Shown: in pieces, positions 27,513 through 36,639 of the stretch
How positions within the stretch are numbered: the stretch's first letter is position 1
Layout: every line of letters starts with the position of its first letter
From: Olsenella sp. An285
Lineage (GTDB): Bacteria; Actinomycetota; Coriobacteriia; Coriobacteriales; Atopobiaceae
Reading direction: 5' to 3'
Length of the DNA: 64,000 nucleotides
NCBI RefSeq assembly: GCF_002159625.1
Contig: NZ_NFIZ01000004.1
Coordinates: 124,001 to 188,000 of the forward strand
Position numbers and translations under genes: made by a program
The notes under the pieces: model-generated
Databases searched by the model: none
What the model saw: only the letters and a program-made list of their open reading frames with translations
What the model was told of the DNA's origin: nothing

Positions 27513-28979
27513 ATGGCAGAGATCAGGTGCCCGCACTGCGGCGAGGTCTTCCAGGTGGACGAGACCGAGTACGCTCAGATCGTGCGGCAGGTGCGCGACG
27601 CCGAGTTCAGGCGCGAACTCGAGGCTCGGGAACGCCTGGCGGAGCGCGAGCGCGCGAGCGCGGTGGAGGCGGCGGAGGCGCGCGTGCGCCAGGAGGCCGA
27701 GCGCGGCATGGCCGAGAAGGACGCCGAGCTCGCGCGCCTTCGCACCGAGGTCGAGCGCGGGAAGGACGCCCTCTCCCTGGAGCGCGCGGCCGCCGAGAAG
27801 GACCTCGCTGAGCGCCTGGCCGAGTCCCAGCGGCGCATATCCGCCCTCGAGGCCCAGCTCGAGGCTCGTGACGCCTCCTTCGCCACCGAGAAGGAGCTGG
27901 CGGTCACCAGGGCCACCGGCGAGCAGGGCCAGCGCATCGCCGAGCTCGAGGGCGACCTCCGAGCGGCGAGGCTCGAGCGCGACCAGGTTGAGGCCTCGCT
28001 TCGCCAGCAGCTGGTGGAGCAGGCAAACCACAAGGACCAGACCATCCGCGACCGTGAGGACGAGATCGAGCGCCTGCGCAACCAGCGCGCGCGGCTCACG
28101 ACCAAGCTCATCGGCGAGACGCTGGAGCAGCACTGCGAGATGGAGTTCAACCGCTGGCGGTCCCTGGGCTTCCGCGACGCCGAGTTCCACAAGGACAACG
28201 AGGTCGTGGGCGGCTCAAAGGGCGACTACGTCTTCCGCGAGACGGGCCCAGACGGCGTCGAGGTCGTCTCCATCATGTTTGAGATGAAGAGCGAGGAGGA
28301 CGCCTCGACCGAGCGGAGCCGTCACAAGAACGAGGACTTCTTCCGCAAGCTCGACCAGGATCGCCGCAACAAGGGGTGCGAGTACGCGGTGCTCGTGTCC
28401 CTCCTCGAGCCGGAGAGCGAGCTCTACAACGCCGGCATCGTGGACGTCTCCTACGAGTACGAGAAGATGTACGTCATCCGCCCGCAGTTCTTCATCCCCA
28501 TGATCACGCTGCTCAGAAACGCCGCGCTCAACGCCGTCGAGTACCGCAGGGAGCTCGCTGAGATTCGCCAGCAGAACATCGACATCACGCGCTTCGAGGA
28601 CGCCCTCGAGGACTTCAAGGACAAGTTCGGAAGGAACTACGAGAGCGCGAGCCGCAAGTTCAGCGCCGCCATCGAGGAGATTGACAAGGCCATCGCGCGC
28701 CTCCAGAAGGTGAAGGAGAACCTCACCTCGTCCGAGAACCAGCTGCGCCTGGCCAACAAGAAGGCCGACGAGCTCACCATCAGAAAGCTCACGTGGAAGA
28801 ACCCCACCATGCGGGAGAAGTTCGCCGAGGCCAGGGCGGAGGCCGCGGGCGCGACGGCGGGGAAGGACGAGAAGACCGAGAAGGACGAGAAGGACGAGAA
28901 GGACGAGAAGGACGAGAAGGACGAGAAGGACGAGAAGGACGAGAAGGACGAGGCCCTGGAGCCCGACGCCGTGGAGTAG
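27513..28979 (+). CDS. DUF2130 coiled-coil protein with (DEK)n tail
   Basis: 488 residues. It starts with a short zinc ribbon-like motif (CPHCGEVFQVDETEYAQIVRQ). A long Glu/Arg/Ala coiled coil follows to about residue 200, then the DUF2130 domain (about 205-400; MEFNRWRSLGFRDAEFHKDN, then YEYEKMYVIRPQFFIPMI), proposed to be nuclease-like. A second coiled coil comes next and the tail is built of at least seven DEK repeats. GGGGGAG precedes the ATG. It ends two bases from the convergent dxs gene. Function is unknown. Confidence 0.85.
   Translation: MAEIRCPHCGEVFQVDETEYAQIVRQVRDAEFRRELEARERLAERERASAVEAAEARVRQEAERGMAEKDAELARLRTEVERGKDALSLERAAAEKDLAERLAESQRRISALEAQLEARDASFATEKELAVTRATGEQGQRIAELEGDLRAARLERDQVEASLRQQLVEQANHKDQTIRDREDEIERLRNQRARLTTKLIGETLEQHCEMEFNRWRSLGFRDAEFHKDNEVVGGSKGDYVFRETGPDGVEVVSIMFEMKSEEDASTERSRHKNEDFFRKLDQDRRNKGCEYAVLVSLLEPESELYNAGIVDVSYEYEKMYVIRPQFFIPMITLLRNAALNAVEYRRELAEIRQQNIDITRFEDALEDFKDKFGRNYESASRKFSAAIEEIDKAIARLQKVKENLTSSENQLRLANKKADELTIRKLTWKNPTMREKFAEARAEAAGATAGKDEKTEKDEKDEKDEKDEKDEKDEKDEKDEALEPDAVE
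28884..28946 (+). repeat. 9-base tandem repeat GACGAGAAG x7
   Basis: Seven perfect in-frame copies encode DEKDEKDEK..., with degenerate copies before and after. Copy-number change would keep the frame and only lengthen or shorten the charged tail. Confidence 0.95.
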
Positions 28980-28981
28980 GC

Positions 28982-30739
28982 TTACGTGCGAAGCAATCCC
29001 AGGACGTCCGCGGTGACGCCCTCGACCGTCATGCCGCAGCGGCCGAGAAGGACCTCGGGCTCGTAGCGGTCCTCGAACGCGAGCGGCAGGCCGTAGCAGC
29101 GCACGCGCACGTCGTGGCAGGCGAGGGCACGGGCGACGCGCTCCCCGAAGCCGCCCTCGAGGACGCCGTCCTCGAGCGTGACCAGCAGTCCGTGGTCGGC
29201 GGAGAGCCGGCTGAGCAGGCCCTCGTCGGCGGTTGTGGCCTGGCGCGGGTTCACGAGGGTCGCCCTCACGCCGCGCTCGGCCAGCGCATCGGCGATCTTC
29301 TCGCCCAGCGGAAGGAGGTCGCCTAGGGCGAGGATCGCCACGTCGCCGCCGCGCCGCACGATCTCCCAGCCGCGTGCGTAGCCGGCGGCGGGCCGCTCGA
29401 AGTTGGGGCGAGACTCCACGCTCGCCACGGGCACGCGAATGGCCACGGGTCCGTTCTCCTGCTCGAGCGCCCACGAGAGCATGTCGAGGTACTCCTCGCG
29501 GCAGGTGGGGGCGAGGTAGGGGAGGCCCGGCATGGCGCCGAGCATGGGGATGTCAAAGAAGCCGAGGTGCGTGGCGTCGGTGGTGCCGTACGCCGAGGCG
29601 CCAAAGACCAGCAGCACCGCCGGCATGGCGTTGAGGCAGAGGTCGTGCCAGAGCTCGTCGTACGCGCGCTGGAGGAACGTGGCGTAGACGCCCAGCACGG
29701 GGCGGGCGCCCCCACGGGCGAGCCCGGTCACGAAGGTGACGGCGTGCTCCTCGGCGATGCCCACGTCCACGAAGCGGCTGCCCGCGCGCTCGCGCATCTC
29801 GGGCGTGAAGCCCATGATGTAGGGAGTGGCGGCGCTCACGGCAACGAGGCGGGGATCGCGCTCCATGCGCTCAGCAAGATACGCACCCGTGATCCTGGCG
29901 TAGTCCTCGCTCGCGCCGGGGACGGCCGGGGCGCCGGTGGCCACGTCAAAGGGGACGGCGTGGTGCCAGCTCTCGGGGTCGGCCAGGGCGGGGGCATAGC
30001 CGCGGCCCTTCTGCGTGTGAACGTGGAGCACCACGGGGCGGCCGCAGCCCCGCAGCTCGGAGAGGGCCGCCTCGATGGCGGAGACGTCGTGCCCCTCGCC
30101 GAGGTAGCGGTAGTCGAAGCCCAGGGCGCGGAAGACGTTGTGCGCCGCGGCGCCCCGGGTGGCGCGGAGCTCGGCGAGGTTGCGGTAGATGCCGCCGTGG
30201 TTGGGGGCGATGGACCACTCGTTGTCGTTGATGACCACGATGATGCCGCTGCCCAGGGCGGCGGCGTTGTCGAGGCCCTCGAAGGCAAGCCCGCCCGAGA
30301 GCGCGCCGTCGCCGATGACGGCCACCACGTCGTACTTCTCGCCCGCGAGGTCGCGCGCCGCGGCGAGGCCGCAGGCGAGGCTCACCGAGGTCGAGGTGTG
30401 CCCCATGGCAAAGAGGTCGTGCTCGGACTCGCGCGGGTTGGAGAAGCCGGAGACGTCCTCGTAGTGCGCCGGGTCGAGAAACGCGAGCGCTCGCCCGGTG
30501 AGCATCTTGTGCGGGTAGGTCTGGTGGGAGACGTCAAAGACCACCTTGTCGCGGGGCGTCTCAAAGACGCGATGGAGCGCCACGGTGAGCTCCACGACGG
30601 CGAGGTTGGACCCCATGTGGCCGCCCACGGCGGCGGAGCTCTCGATGACCGCCCGGCGAATCTCCTCGCAGAGCGCGGGGAGCGCGGAGGAGGGGAGCGC
30701 GCGAACGTCACTCGGGGCATTGATCTGCTCGAGGTACAT
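28982..30739 (-). CDS. dxs: 1-deoxy-D-xylulose-5-phosphate synthase
   Basis: Thiamine-diphosphate enzyme joining pyruvate and glyceraldehyde 3-phosphate, the first step of the MEP isoprenoid route. 585 residues, slightly short for the family. Motifs are DVSHQTYPHKMLTGR, the ThDP site GDGALSGGLAFEGLDNAA with NDN, the Glu-containing DVGIAEEHAVTF, and the C-terminal transketolase fold. The start at 30739 follows GGGGGAG; an upstream start eight codons earlier is weaker. It runs convergently into the DUF2130 gene. Confidence 0.94.
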   Translation of the reverse strand: MYLEQINAPSDVRALPSSALPALCEEIRRAVIESSAAVGGHMGSNLAVVELTVALHRVFETPRDKVVFDVSHQTYPHKMLTGRALAFLDPAHYEDVSGFSNPRESEHDLFAMGHTSTSVSLACGLAAARDLAGEKYDVVAVIGDGALSGGLAFEGLDNAAALGSGIIVVINDNEWSIAPNHGGIYRNLAELRATRGAAAHNVFRALGFDYRYLGEGHDVSAIEAALSELRGCGRPVVLHVHTQKGRGYAPALADPESWHHAVPFDVATGAPAVPGASEDYARITGAYLAERMERDPRLVAVSAATPYIMGFTPEMRERAGSRFVDVGIAEEHAVTFVTGLARGGARPVLGVYATFLQRAYDELWHDLCLNAMPAVLLVFGASAYGTTDATHLGFFDIPMLGAMPGLPYLAPTCREEYLDMLSWALEQENGPVAIRVPVASVESRPNFERPAAGYARGWEIVRRGGDVAILALGDLLPLGEKIADALAERGVRATLVNPRQATTADEGLLSRLSADHGLLVTLEDGVLEGGFGERVARALACHDVRVRCYGLPLAFEDRYEPEVLLGRCGMTVEGVTADVLGLLRT

Positions 30740-30938
30740 GCTCCCCCTCTCGTTCCCTTCCACTATCAGTTGCAGCTTACTAGCTTCTCACATTTGAGCC
30801 CCCAAGTTGTGTTGCGTCTGCGGAAAGGGGGCCAAAGGCGACTGCTCGCCGAAACGCTCGGGCCGCCCGTGGGAGAGGGCTGCGCGCGCAGGTACACTTT
30901 GCATACTTGAGCGCCGAGACCCGAGAGGAACAGACAAC

Positions 30939-31793
30939 ATGGCAGACATCGTCATCACCGCCGAGACCGGCTGCGACGTCCCCGCCGCTGAGGCCGCCGA
31001 GCTTGGAATCGTGCTCGTCCCCATGCACGTCTCCATGGGGAGCAGGACCATCGACGACGGCGAGCTCTCCGCCGCCGAGATGCTCGAGCAGTGCCGCCAG
31101 CTCGGCGTGCTGCCCAAGACGAGCGGCTGCACCCCAGGTGACTTCCAGGTGGTCTTCGACCGCATCCACGAGGAGCGCCCCGACGCGCAGATCCTTCACC
31201 TCGCGTACTCCGCGGTGACGACCTGCTCCCTGGAGTCCGCCATCGCAGCCTCGCAGGGCCGCGACTACGTCACCGCCATCGACACCGCGCACGTGACCAT
31301 TGGCCAGGGCCTCGTCGTGCGCGAGACGCGCCGCTGGGTGGCGGAGCACCCCGAGGCAACGGTGGACGAGGCGCGCGCCTTTGCCGAGGACCTCTCCTCC
31401 CGCGTGCGCATGGCGTTTCTCCCCGGGGACCTGGGCTACCTGCGCGCCGGGGGGCGCCTCTCCAACGCGGCCTTCCTGGGGGCCACGCTCCTCAAGATCA
31501 AGCCGGTCGTCGAGCTTCTGGAGGGCAAGCTCGTGGCCACCAAGAAGCTGCGCGGCTCCATGTCCTCAGCGGCACTCGCGCTGGTGGACTACCTCGTCCT
31601 GCGCGAGGAGTTCGACCCCGCGCGCATCGTCTTCGTGAAGTCCCCGGGCCTGCCGGACCAGGTGCGCGACCTTGTGACCGACCACGCGAGCGACCTGGGC
31701 TTCCGGGAGATCGAGTGGTACGACACCGGTGACGTCATTACCTCGCACTGCGGGCCGGGCGCCCTTGGCGTGGCCTTCGCGGTGAGGGGGTAG
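30939..31793 (+). CDS. DegV family fatty-acid-binding protein
   Basis: 284 residues, two-domain DegV fold. ITAETGCDVPAAEAAELGI is the N-terminal signature. TSGCTPGDFQVVFDRI carries the Ser/Thr that contacts the fatty-acid carboxylate, and LRAGGRLSNAAFLGATLL the second domain entry. Family members (FakB) hand fatty acids to a kinase. No fakA gene adjoins. GAGAGGAA lies before the ATG. Confidence 0.9.
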   Translation: MADIVITAETGCDVPAAEAAELGIVLVPMHVSMGSRTIDDGELSAAEMLEQCRQLGVLPKTSGCTPGDFQVVFDRIHEERPDAQILHLAYSAVTTCSLESAIAASQGRDYVTAIDTAHVTIGQGLVVRETRRWVAEHPEATVDEARAFAEDLSSRVRMAFLPGDLGYLRAGGRLSNAAFLGATLLKIKPVVELLEGKLVATKKLRGSMSSAALALVDYLVLREEFDPARIVFVKSPGLPDQVRDLVTDHASDLGFREIEWYDTGDVITSHCGPGALGVAFAVRG

Positions 31794-31802
31794 CGACGCC
31801 GC

Positions 31803-32738
31803 CTACGCAACCCGCACGAGGTTGCGGAGCTCCTCGCCGGCCTGGAGGCGCCGCAGGTTCTCCGCGGCTATGCCCACGATGTTGTCGAGCGTGACCGCGA
31901 GGTGGAACCAGCCGGAGACGTGCGGCGTCACGAGGGCGCCCGGCGTCTCCCAGAGCGGGTGGTCCGCCGGAAGGGGCTCGGGGTTCGTGACGTCGAGCGA
32001 GGCCCCCGCCAGGTGCCCGGACTCGAGCGCCTCGATGAGGTCCTCCGTGACCACGAGGTCGCCCCGGCCGCCGTTGGCGAAGTACGAGCCCGGCTTCATC
32101 GCGCCAAAGAACTCCGCGTCCGCGAGGCCGCGCGTCTCGGGCGTGCTCGGCAGGAAGGCGACCACGACGTCGGCCTCGGGCAGGAGCGCGGGGAGGTCCT
32201 CCATCGTGGCCATCCGCTCGAAGGGGGCCCTCGCCTCCACCGGCGTGCGCCTCACGCCGGTGACGCGCGCGCCGAGCGCGGACGCGAGGTCGGCGAAGTG
32301 CGTGCCGATGTCGCCTGCGCCCAGCACGAGGACGCTCGAGCCGCGCAGCGTGGTGACGCTGCCCTCGTCCGTCCAGGTGTGGGCGTGCTGGTCGTCGTGA
32401 TAGGAGGGGAGGCGCTTGATCTGGGAGAGCACCATCGCGAGCATGTGCTCGGAGACCGCCTGCCCGTACGCCCCGGAGGCGCAGGCCACGCGCGCGCCCG
32501 CCGCCATCGGGGCCGTCACGTAGTTGTCGTAGCCGGCGGAGTGGAGCTGCAGGAAGCGCAGGCGCGGCGCCTCCACGAGGCGCGCCGGCGCCAGGTTGCC
32601 CACGATGACCTCGGCCTCGGCCACCTGCTCGGGGGCGACGGCGCGCTGGTCCGCGTAGATGAAGCTCGCCTCGGGCGCCGCGGCCTCGAGCCTCTCGCGT
32701 TGGGCGTCGTCAACGGGGAGCAGCACTAGGACGTTCAT
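31803..32738 (-). CDS. D-2-hydroxyacid dehydrogenase
   Basis: 311 residues, NAD(P)-dependent. The Rossmann motif VLGAGDIGTHFADLASALGA (about residue 137) is followed by catalytic Arg in NGGRGDLV, Glu in DVTNPEPLP and His in VTPHVSGW. It should reduce a 2-keto acid or oxidise a D-hydroxy acid; the substrate is unknown. GAGGAGG precedes the ATG. Convergent with degV, nine bases apart. Confidence 0.9.
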   Translation of the reverse strand: MNVLVLLPVDDAQRERLEAAAPEASFIYADQRAVAPEQVAEAEVIVGNLAPARLVEAPRLRFLQLHSAGYDNYVTAPMAAGARVACASGAYGQAVSEHMLAMVLSQIKRLPSYHDDQHAHTWTDEGSVTTLRGSSVLVLGAGDIGTHFADLASALGARVTGVRRTPVEARAPFERMATMEDLPALLPEADVVVAFLPSTPETRGLADAEFFGAMKPGSYFANGGRGDLVVTEDLIEALESGHLAGASLDVTNPEPLPADHPLWETPGALVTPHVSGWFHLAVTLDNIVGIAAENLRRLQAGEELRNLVRVA

Positions 32739-32800
32739 GGGGCCTCCTCGGGCTCGTGCCGCGGAGCGCCGTCGGAGCGGCGCGGTCTTCCTGGCATCTT

Positions 32801-32810
32801 GTTCTTCTCG
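32801..32810 (+). repeat. GTTCTTCTCG word
   Basis: An exact copy followed by CC in the divergent gap between the dehydrogenase and feoAB. Confidence 0.7.
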
Positions 32811-32866
32811 CCCATTCTAGCCCGGGGTTCGGCCAAATGCGTTGTGCCAGGGACCATGTCTCGGGC

Positions 32867-32872
32867 TACAAT
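32867..32872 (+). promoter_or_regulatory. -10 element of feoAB
   Basis: TACAAT in GGGCTACAATGG (32863-32874), about 33 bases before the start codon. No iron-box could be recognised. Confidence 0.5.
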
Positions 32873-32904
32873 GGCGTCCGAACGGAGTCACGGAGAGGAA
32901 CCCC

Positions 32905-35259
32905 ATGAATCTTGACCAGCTCGAGATTGGCAAGGACGCGGTCGTGGCGTCGGTGGACTGCGACGAGCCCTCGCTGCGCCAGCACATCCTGGACATGGGG
33001 CTCACCCCCGGCGTGGAGGTCACGCTGATGAAGCGGGCCCCCATGGGCGACCCGCTGGAGATCCGCCTGCGCGGCTACGAGCTCACGCTGCGCCGCGACG
33101 ACGCGGCGCACATCGCGCTCACGCAGGTGCACGACATGCACGATGCGCCGCGCGGCAACGAGCGCCTTGAGGCCGCGCCCCACCCTGCCATCGGCGAGAG
33201 GTACGCGCCGCGCAGCGCGGGCACGGCAATCCCCGAGGGCCGCCCGCTCAAGCTGGCGCTCGCCGGCAACCAGAACTGCGGCAAGACCACGCTCTTCAAC
33301 GCGCTCACGGGCTCCAACCAGCACGTGGGCAACTTCCCGGGCGTCACCGTGGACCGCAAGGACGGCCAGATCAAGGGTCATCCCGAGGTCACGGTGACGG
33401 ACCTGCCGGGCATCTACTCGCTCAGCCCGTACACGAGCGAGGAGGTCGTCTCCCGCCGCTTCATCCTCGAGGACAACCCGGACGCGATCATCGACATCGC
33501 GGACGCCACCAACATAGAGCGCAACCTCTACCTCACGCTCCAGCTCATGGAGCTCGACCGGCCGATGGTGCTCGCCCTCAACATGATGGACGAGCTCACG
33601 GCCAACGGCGGCACCGTGAGCGTGAACCGCCTGGAGGCGGCGCTCGGCATCCCCGTGGTGCCCATCTCCGCCGCGCGCGAGGAGGGCATCTCCGAGCTCG
33701 TGGAGCACGTGCTGCACGTGGCGCGCTTCCGCGAGCATCCGGGGCGCGTTGACTTCTGCGCGGCGGACGGGCCGGACCACGGCGCGCTCCACCGCTGCAT
33801 CCACGGCATCTGCCACATCATCGAGGACCACGCCGCCGCCGCGAGCCTTCCGGTGCGCTTTGCCGCGACCAAGCTCATCGAGGGCGACCAGCTGGTCATG
33901 CGCGCCCTCGGCCTGCAGCGCAACGAGCTCGACGCCGTGGAGCACATCATCACGCAGATGGAGGAGGAGTCCGGGCGCGACCGCATGGCGGCGCTGGCGG
34001 ACATGCGCTTCTCGTTCATCGAGGGCGTCTGCGCCGAGTGCGTGGTCAAGCCGCACGAGAGCCGTGAGCACGCGCGCTCGGTGGCGGCCGACCGCATCCT
34101 CACGGGCAGGTACACCGCCATCCCCGTGTTCGTGGGCATCATGGCGCTCGTCTTCTGGCTCACCTTCGACCTCATTGGCCAGCGGCTCTCCGACCTCCTG
34201 GCGCTGGGCATCGAGTGGGTGACCGCGCAGGCGGACGCGGCGCTCACGGCCTTTGGCATCAACCCCGTGGTGCACAGCCTCGTGATCGGCGGCGTCTTCG
34301 CGGGCGTGGGCAGCGTGCTCAGCTTCCTGCCCATCATCGTGGTGCTCTTCATCCTGCTCTCCATCCTCGAGGACTCCGGGTACATGGCGCGAGTGGCCTT
34401 CGTTATGGACAAGCTGCTGCGGCGCCTGGGCCTCTCCGGCCGCAGCTTCGTGCCCATGCTCATAGGCTTCGGCTGCAGCGTGCCCGCCATCATGGCCACG
34501 CGCACCCTGCCCTCCGAGCACGACCGCAAGATGACGGTCATGCTCACGCCGTTCATGAGCTGCTCGGCAAAGGTCCCGGTCTACGCGCTCTTCTCGGCCG
34601 CGTTCTTCCCGGAGGCGGCCCCGCTCGTGATGATCGGGCTCTACCTCATGGGCATCGTGGTGGGCATCCTCGTGGCGCTCGTGCTCAAGGGCACGGCCTT
34701 CAAGGGGGACCCGGTCCCGTTTGTGATGGAGCTCCCCAACTACCGCATGCCCGCGCCGCGCACCGTGGCGCGCCTGGCCTGGGACAAGGCCAAGGGCTTT
34801 GCCACCAAGGCGTTCACGATCATCTTCGTGGCGAGCGTGGTGATCTGGTTCCTGCAGAACTTCGACATCCGCCTCAACGTGGTCACGGACCAGAGCGCGA
34901 GCATGCTCGCCGCGCTGGGCGCGCTCCTGGCCCCGCTCTTCGCCCCTCTGGGCTTTGGCTCGTGGGAGGCCGCGGCGGCGCTCGCGGCGGGCTTCGGCGC
35001 CAAGGAGAACGTGGTGGCCACGCTCACGGTGCTCATGGGCGGATCCACGGCCGGGCTCTCCACGCTCTTCTCGCCCCTCACGGCCTTCACGTTCCTGACG
35101 TTCACGCTCCTGTACACCCCGTGCGTGGCCGCCGTCTCGGCCGTCAAGGGCGAGCTGGGCACGCGCATGATGTGGGCCGTGATTGCCATGCAGTGCGGCG
35201 TGGCATGGGTCGTGGCCCTGGTGGTGCGCCTCGTGGGCCTGGCGCTCGGGCTCTCGTAG
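32905..35259 (+). CDS. feoB: FeoA-FeoB fusion, ferrous iron transporter
   Basis: 784 residues. Residues 1-75 are a FeoA SH3-like domain (LDMGLTPGVEVTLMKRAPMG). From about residue 110 comes the FeoB G domain with GNQNCGKTT (G1), GVTVDRKDG, DLPGIYSL (G3) and NMMDE (G4). After a helical linker the membrane part has two Gate motifs (GRSFVPMLIGFGCSVPAIM; FMSCSAKVPVY). It imports Fe(II). GAGAGG precedes the ATG. A Cys-rich FeoB-type partner lies elsewhere, at 18515. Confidence 0.96.
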   Translation: MNLDQLEIGKDAVVASVDCDEPSLRQHILDMGLTPGVEVTLMKRAPMGDPLEIRLRGYELTLRRDDAAHIALTQVHDMHDAPRGNERLEAAPHPAIGERYAPRSAGTAIPEGRPLKLALAGNQNCGKTTLFNALTGSNQHVGNFPGVTVDRKDGQIKGHPEVTVTDLPGIYSLSPYTSEEVVSRRFILEDNPDAIIDIADATNIERNLYLTLQLMELDRPMVLALNMMDELTANGGTVSVNRLEAALGIPVVPISAAREEGISELVEHVLHVARFREHPGRVDFCAADGPDHGALHRCIHGICHIIEDHAAAASLPVRFAATKLIEGDQLVMRALGLQRNELDAVEHIITQMEEESGRDRMAALADMRFSFIEGVCAECVVKPHESREHARSVAADRILTGRYTAIPVFVGIMALVFWLTFDLIGQRLSDLLALGIEWVTAQADAALTAFGINPVVHSLVIGGVFAGVGSVLSFLPIIVVLFILLSILEDSGYMARVAFVMDKLLRRLGLSGRSFVPMLIGFGCSVPAIMATRTLPSEHDRKMTVMLTPFMSCSAKVPVYALFSAAFFPEAAPLVMIGLYLMGIVVGILVALVLKGTAFKGDPVPFVMELPNYRMPAPRTVARLAWDKAKGFATKAFTIIFVASVVIWFLQNFDIRLNVVTDQSASMLAALGALLAPLFAPLGFGSWEAAAALAAGFGAKENVVATLTVLMGGSTAGLSTLFSPLTAFTFLTFTLLYTPCVAAVSAVKGELGTRMMWAVIAMQCGVAWVVALVVRLVGLALGLS

Positions 35260-35357
35260 GGCTCGTGGCCCAAAACGGGTACACAAAGGCTATGGCGCAG
35301 CTTACCCGCAGCTGACGCCGGGCGCGTAACGTAGAGCGCCCGACCAGAGGAGGCACC

Positions 35358-36131
35358 ATGGCAGACGAGAAGAACTTCGACCTCACCGCCCCGCACGACG
35401 AGCCCCTGGGCCAGACCTACCACCGCGGCCCCGTGATTCTGCGCGGGCCGATGATTCCCAGCAACACGACCACGGGCAACCTGCTCGCGCCCGAGGGGGA
35501 CACGGACTGGCTGCACATGGACCCGTGGCGCGTCCTGCGCATCCAGGCCGAGTTCGTGGACGGCTTCGGCGCGCTCGCGGAGCTGGGGCCGGCGGTGAGC
35601 GTGTTCGGCTCCGCCCGCACCCCGCGCACGGACCCGACGTATCGCGCAGCGCGCCACGTGGGACGAAAGCTCGCCGAGGCGGGCGTGGCCGTGATCACGG
35701 GTGGCGGCCCGGGCATCATGGAGGCTGCCAACTGCGGCGCCGCTCGCGCGGGCGGCACGTCGGTGGGCCTGGGCATCGAGCTCCCGCACGAGCAGGGCAT
35801 CAACAAGTGGGTCAACCTGGGCATCACCTTCCGCTACTTCTTCGTGCGCAAGACGATGTTCGTCAAGTACTCGAGCGGCGCGATCATCTTCCCGGGCGGC
35901 TTTGGCACGCTGGACGAGGCCTTCGAGCTGCTGACGCTCGTGCAGACGCACAAGGTCACGCGCGTGCCCGTGGTGCTCTTTGGCTCGGAGTACTGGAACG
36001 GCCTCATGGGGTGGCTCGAGGAGACCGTGGCAGGCTTCGGCAACATCTCGCCGCTCGACCCCGACCTCGTGATGGTCACGGACGACGAGGACGAGGCCGT
36101 GCGCGTGGCGCTCTCCGTCATCCGCGGCTAG
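35358..36131 (+). CDS. LOG family protein (nucleotide 5'-monophosphate phosphoribohydrolase fold)
   Basis: 257 residues. The family signatures GGGPGIMEAAN (about 116) and PGGFGTLDEAFE (about 177) mark the LOG/lysine-decarboxylase-like fold that releases bases from nucleoside monophosphates. The first codons (MADEKN) contain the recurrent word and match the start of LigA. GAGGAGG precedes the ATG. The physiological substrate is not known. Confidence 0.9.
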   Translation: MADEKNFDLTAPHDEPLGQTYHRGPVILRGPMIPSNTTTGNLLAPEGDTDWLHMDPWRVLRIQAEFVDGFGALAELGPAVSVFGSARTPRTDPTYRAARHVGRKLAEAGVAVITGGGPGIMEAANCGAARAGGTSVGLGIELPHEQGINKWVNLGITFRYFFVRKTMFVKYSSGAIIFPGGFGTLDEAFELLTLVQTHKVTRVPVVLFGSEYWNGLMGWLEETVAGFGNISPLDPDLVMVTDDEDEAVRVALSVIRG

Positions 36132-36187
36132 CTTCCGTCGGTAGAAACCTTACCAAAGCGTCACCCGACAGTAAGCCCAATCGATGG

Positions 36188-36296
36188 GCATGTGCCCTCC
36201 TAGCTGGGAGAATGGGGTCAACCCAGAGCGGGGGGCACGCATGACTCGGACGTGCCCCTCTCGCTCGGGGTCCTGCGGATCCAACGAGAGGGGCAC
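36188..36296 (+). promoter_or_regulatory. Two hairpins in front of micro-ORFs
   Basis: The first pairs gtgccctcc near 36190 with ggggggcac near 36231. The second is perfect: gtgcccctctcg (36252-36263) with cgagaggggcac (36285-36296). The right arm of the second includes GAGAGGGG, the ribosome site of the 38-residue frame starting at 36300. Folding would block its translation. Confidence 0.5.
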
Positions 36297-36299
36297 GCC

Positions 36300-36416
36300 A
36301 TGTCGCATCACCTGTCAGAGAGGTCCATGCTCGTCTGCTGTCTTACGCTCTCGCTCTTCCTGGGCGGCGCGGCGTTTGCGATGCTCGTGCACGCGGCGCG
36401 CGCGGCGGGGCTGTAG
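36300..36416 (+). CDS. Candidate 38-residue membrane peptide
   Basis: MSHHLSERSMLVCCLTLSLF opens it, followed by LGGAAFAMLVHAARAAGL. This gives a polar N-terminus, one membrane helix and a short basic tail. GAGAGGGG lies nine bases upstream, within a hairpin. Another small frame follows nine bases later. No homologue is recognised; the evidence is the ribosome site and hydrophobic profile only. Confidence 0.4.
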   Translation: MSHHLSERSMLVCCLTLSLFLGGAAFAMLVHAARAAGL

Positions 36417-36424
36417 GGGCGCCC

Positions 36425-36562
36425 ATGCTGGCCATGGGGCACGCGCTCGCCGCCGCGGCGCGGCTTGGCCACCTGGCGCGCATCGCGGCGCTGGGCGTCG
36501 CGCTCTTGGTGGTGGCTCGGCTGCCGCGGGGCGGTGCCCGATCGGGCGGGCTCCTCACGTAA
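36425..36562 (+). CDS. Candidate 45-residue peptide
   Basis: Starts MLAMGHALAAAARLGHLARI and continues through AALGVALLVVARLP to a basic end. It could form one amphipathic or membrane helix. The ribosome site (GTAGGGG) is weak. Supported mainly by position between the preceding micro-ORF and the VTT gene. Confidence 0.25.
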   Translation: MLAMGHALAAAARLGHLARIAALGVALLVVARLPRGGARSGGLLT

Positions 36563-36639
36563 GCGTCCTGCAAGCGTTGGCTCAGGGCGTGGCGCAGGAG
36601 CGCCGCTCATGGCACTATGTTCTGGCGAAGGGAGACGGC

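Noticed and set aside
28884-28946. DEK repeat as a phase-variation switch
   Set aside because: The unit is nine bases, so copy-number change does not shift the frame.
36184-36639. Cys/Arg-rich upstream extension of the VTT protein
   Set aside because: Composition is typical of an off-frame translation; the GTG at 36640 has a strong ribosome site and gives the family-standard start.
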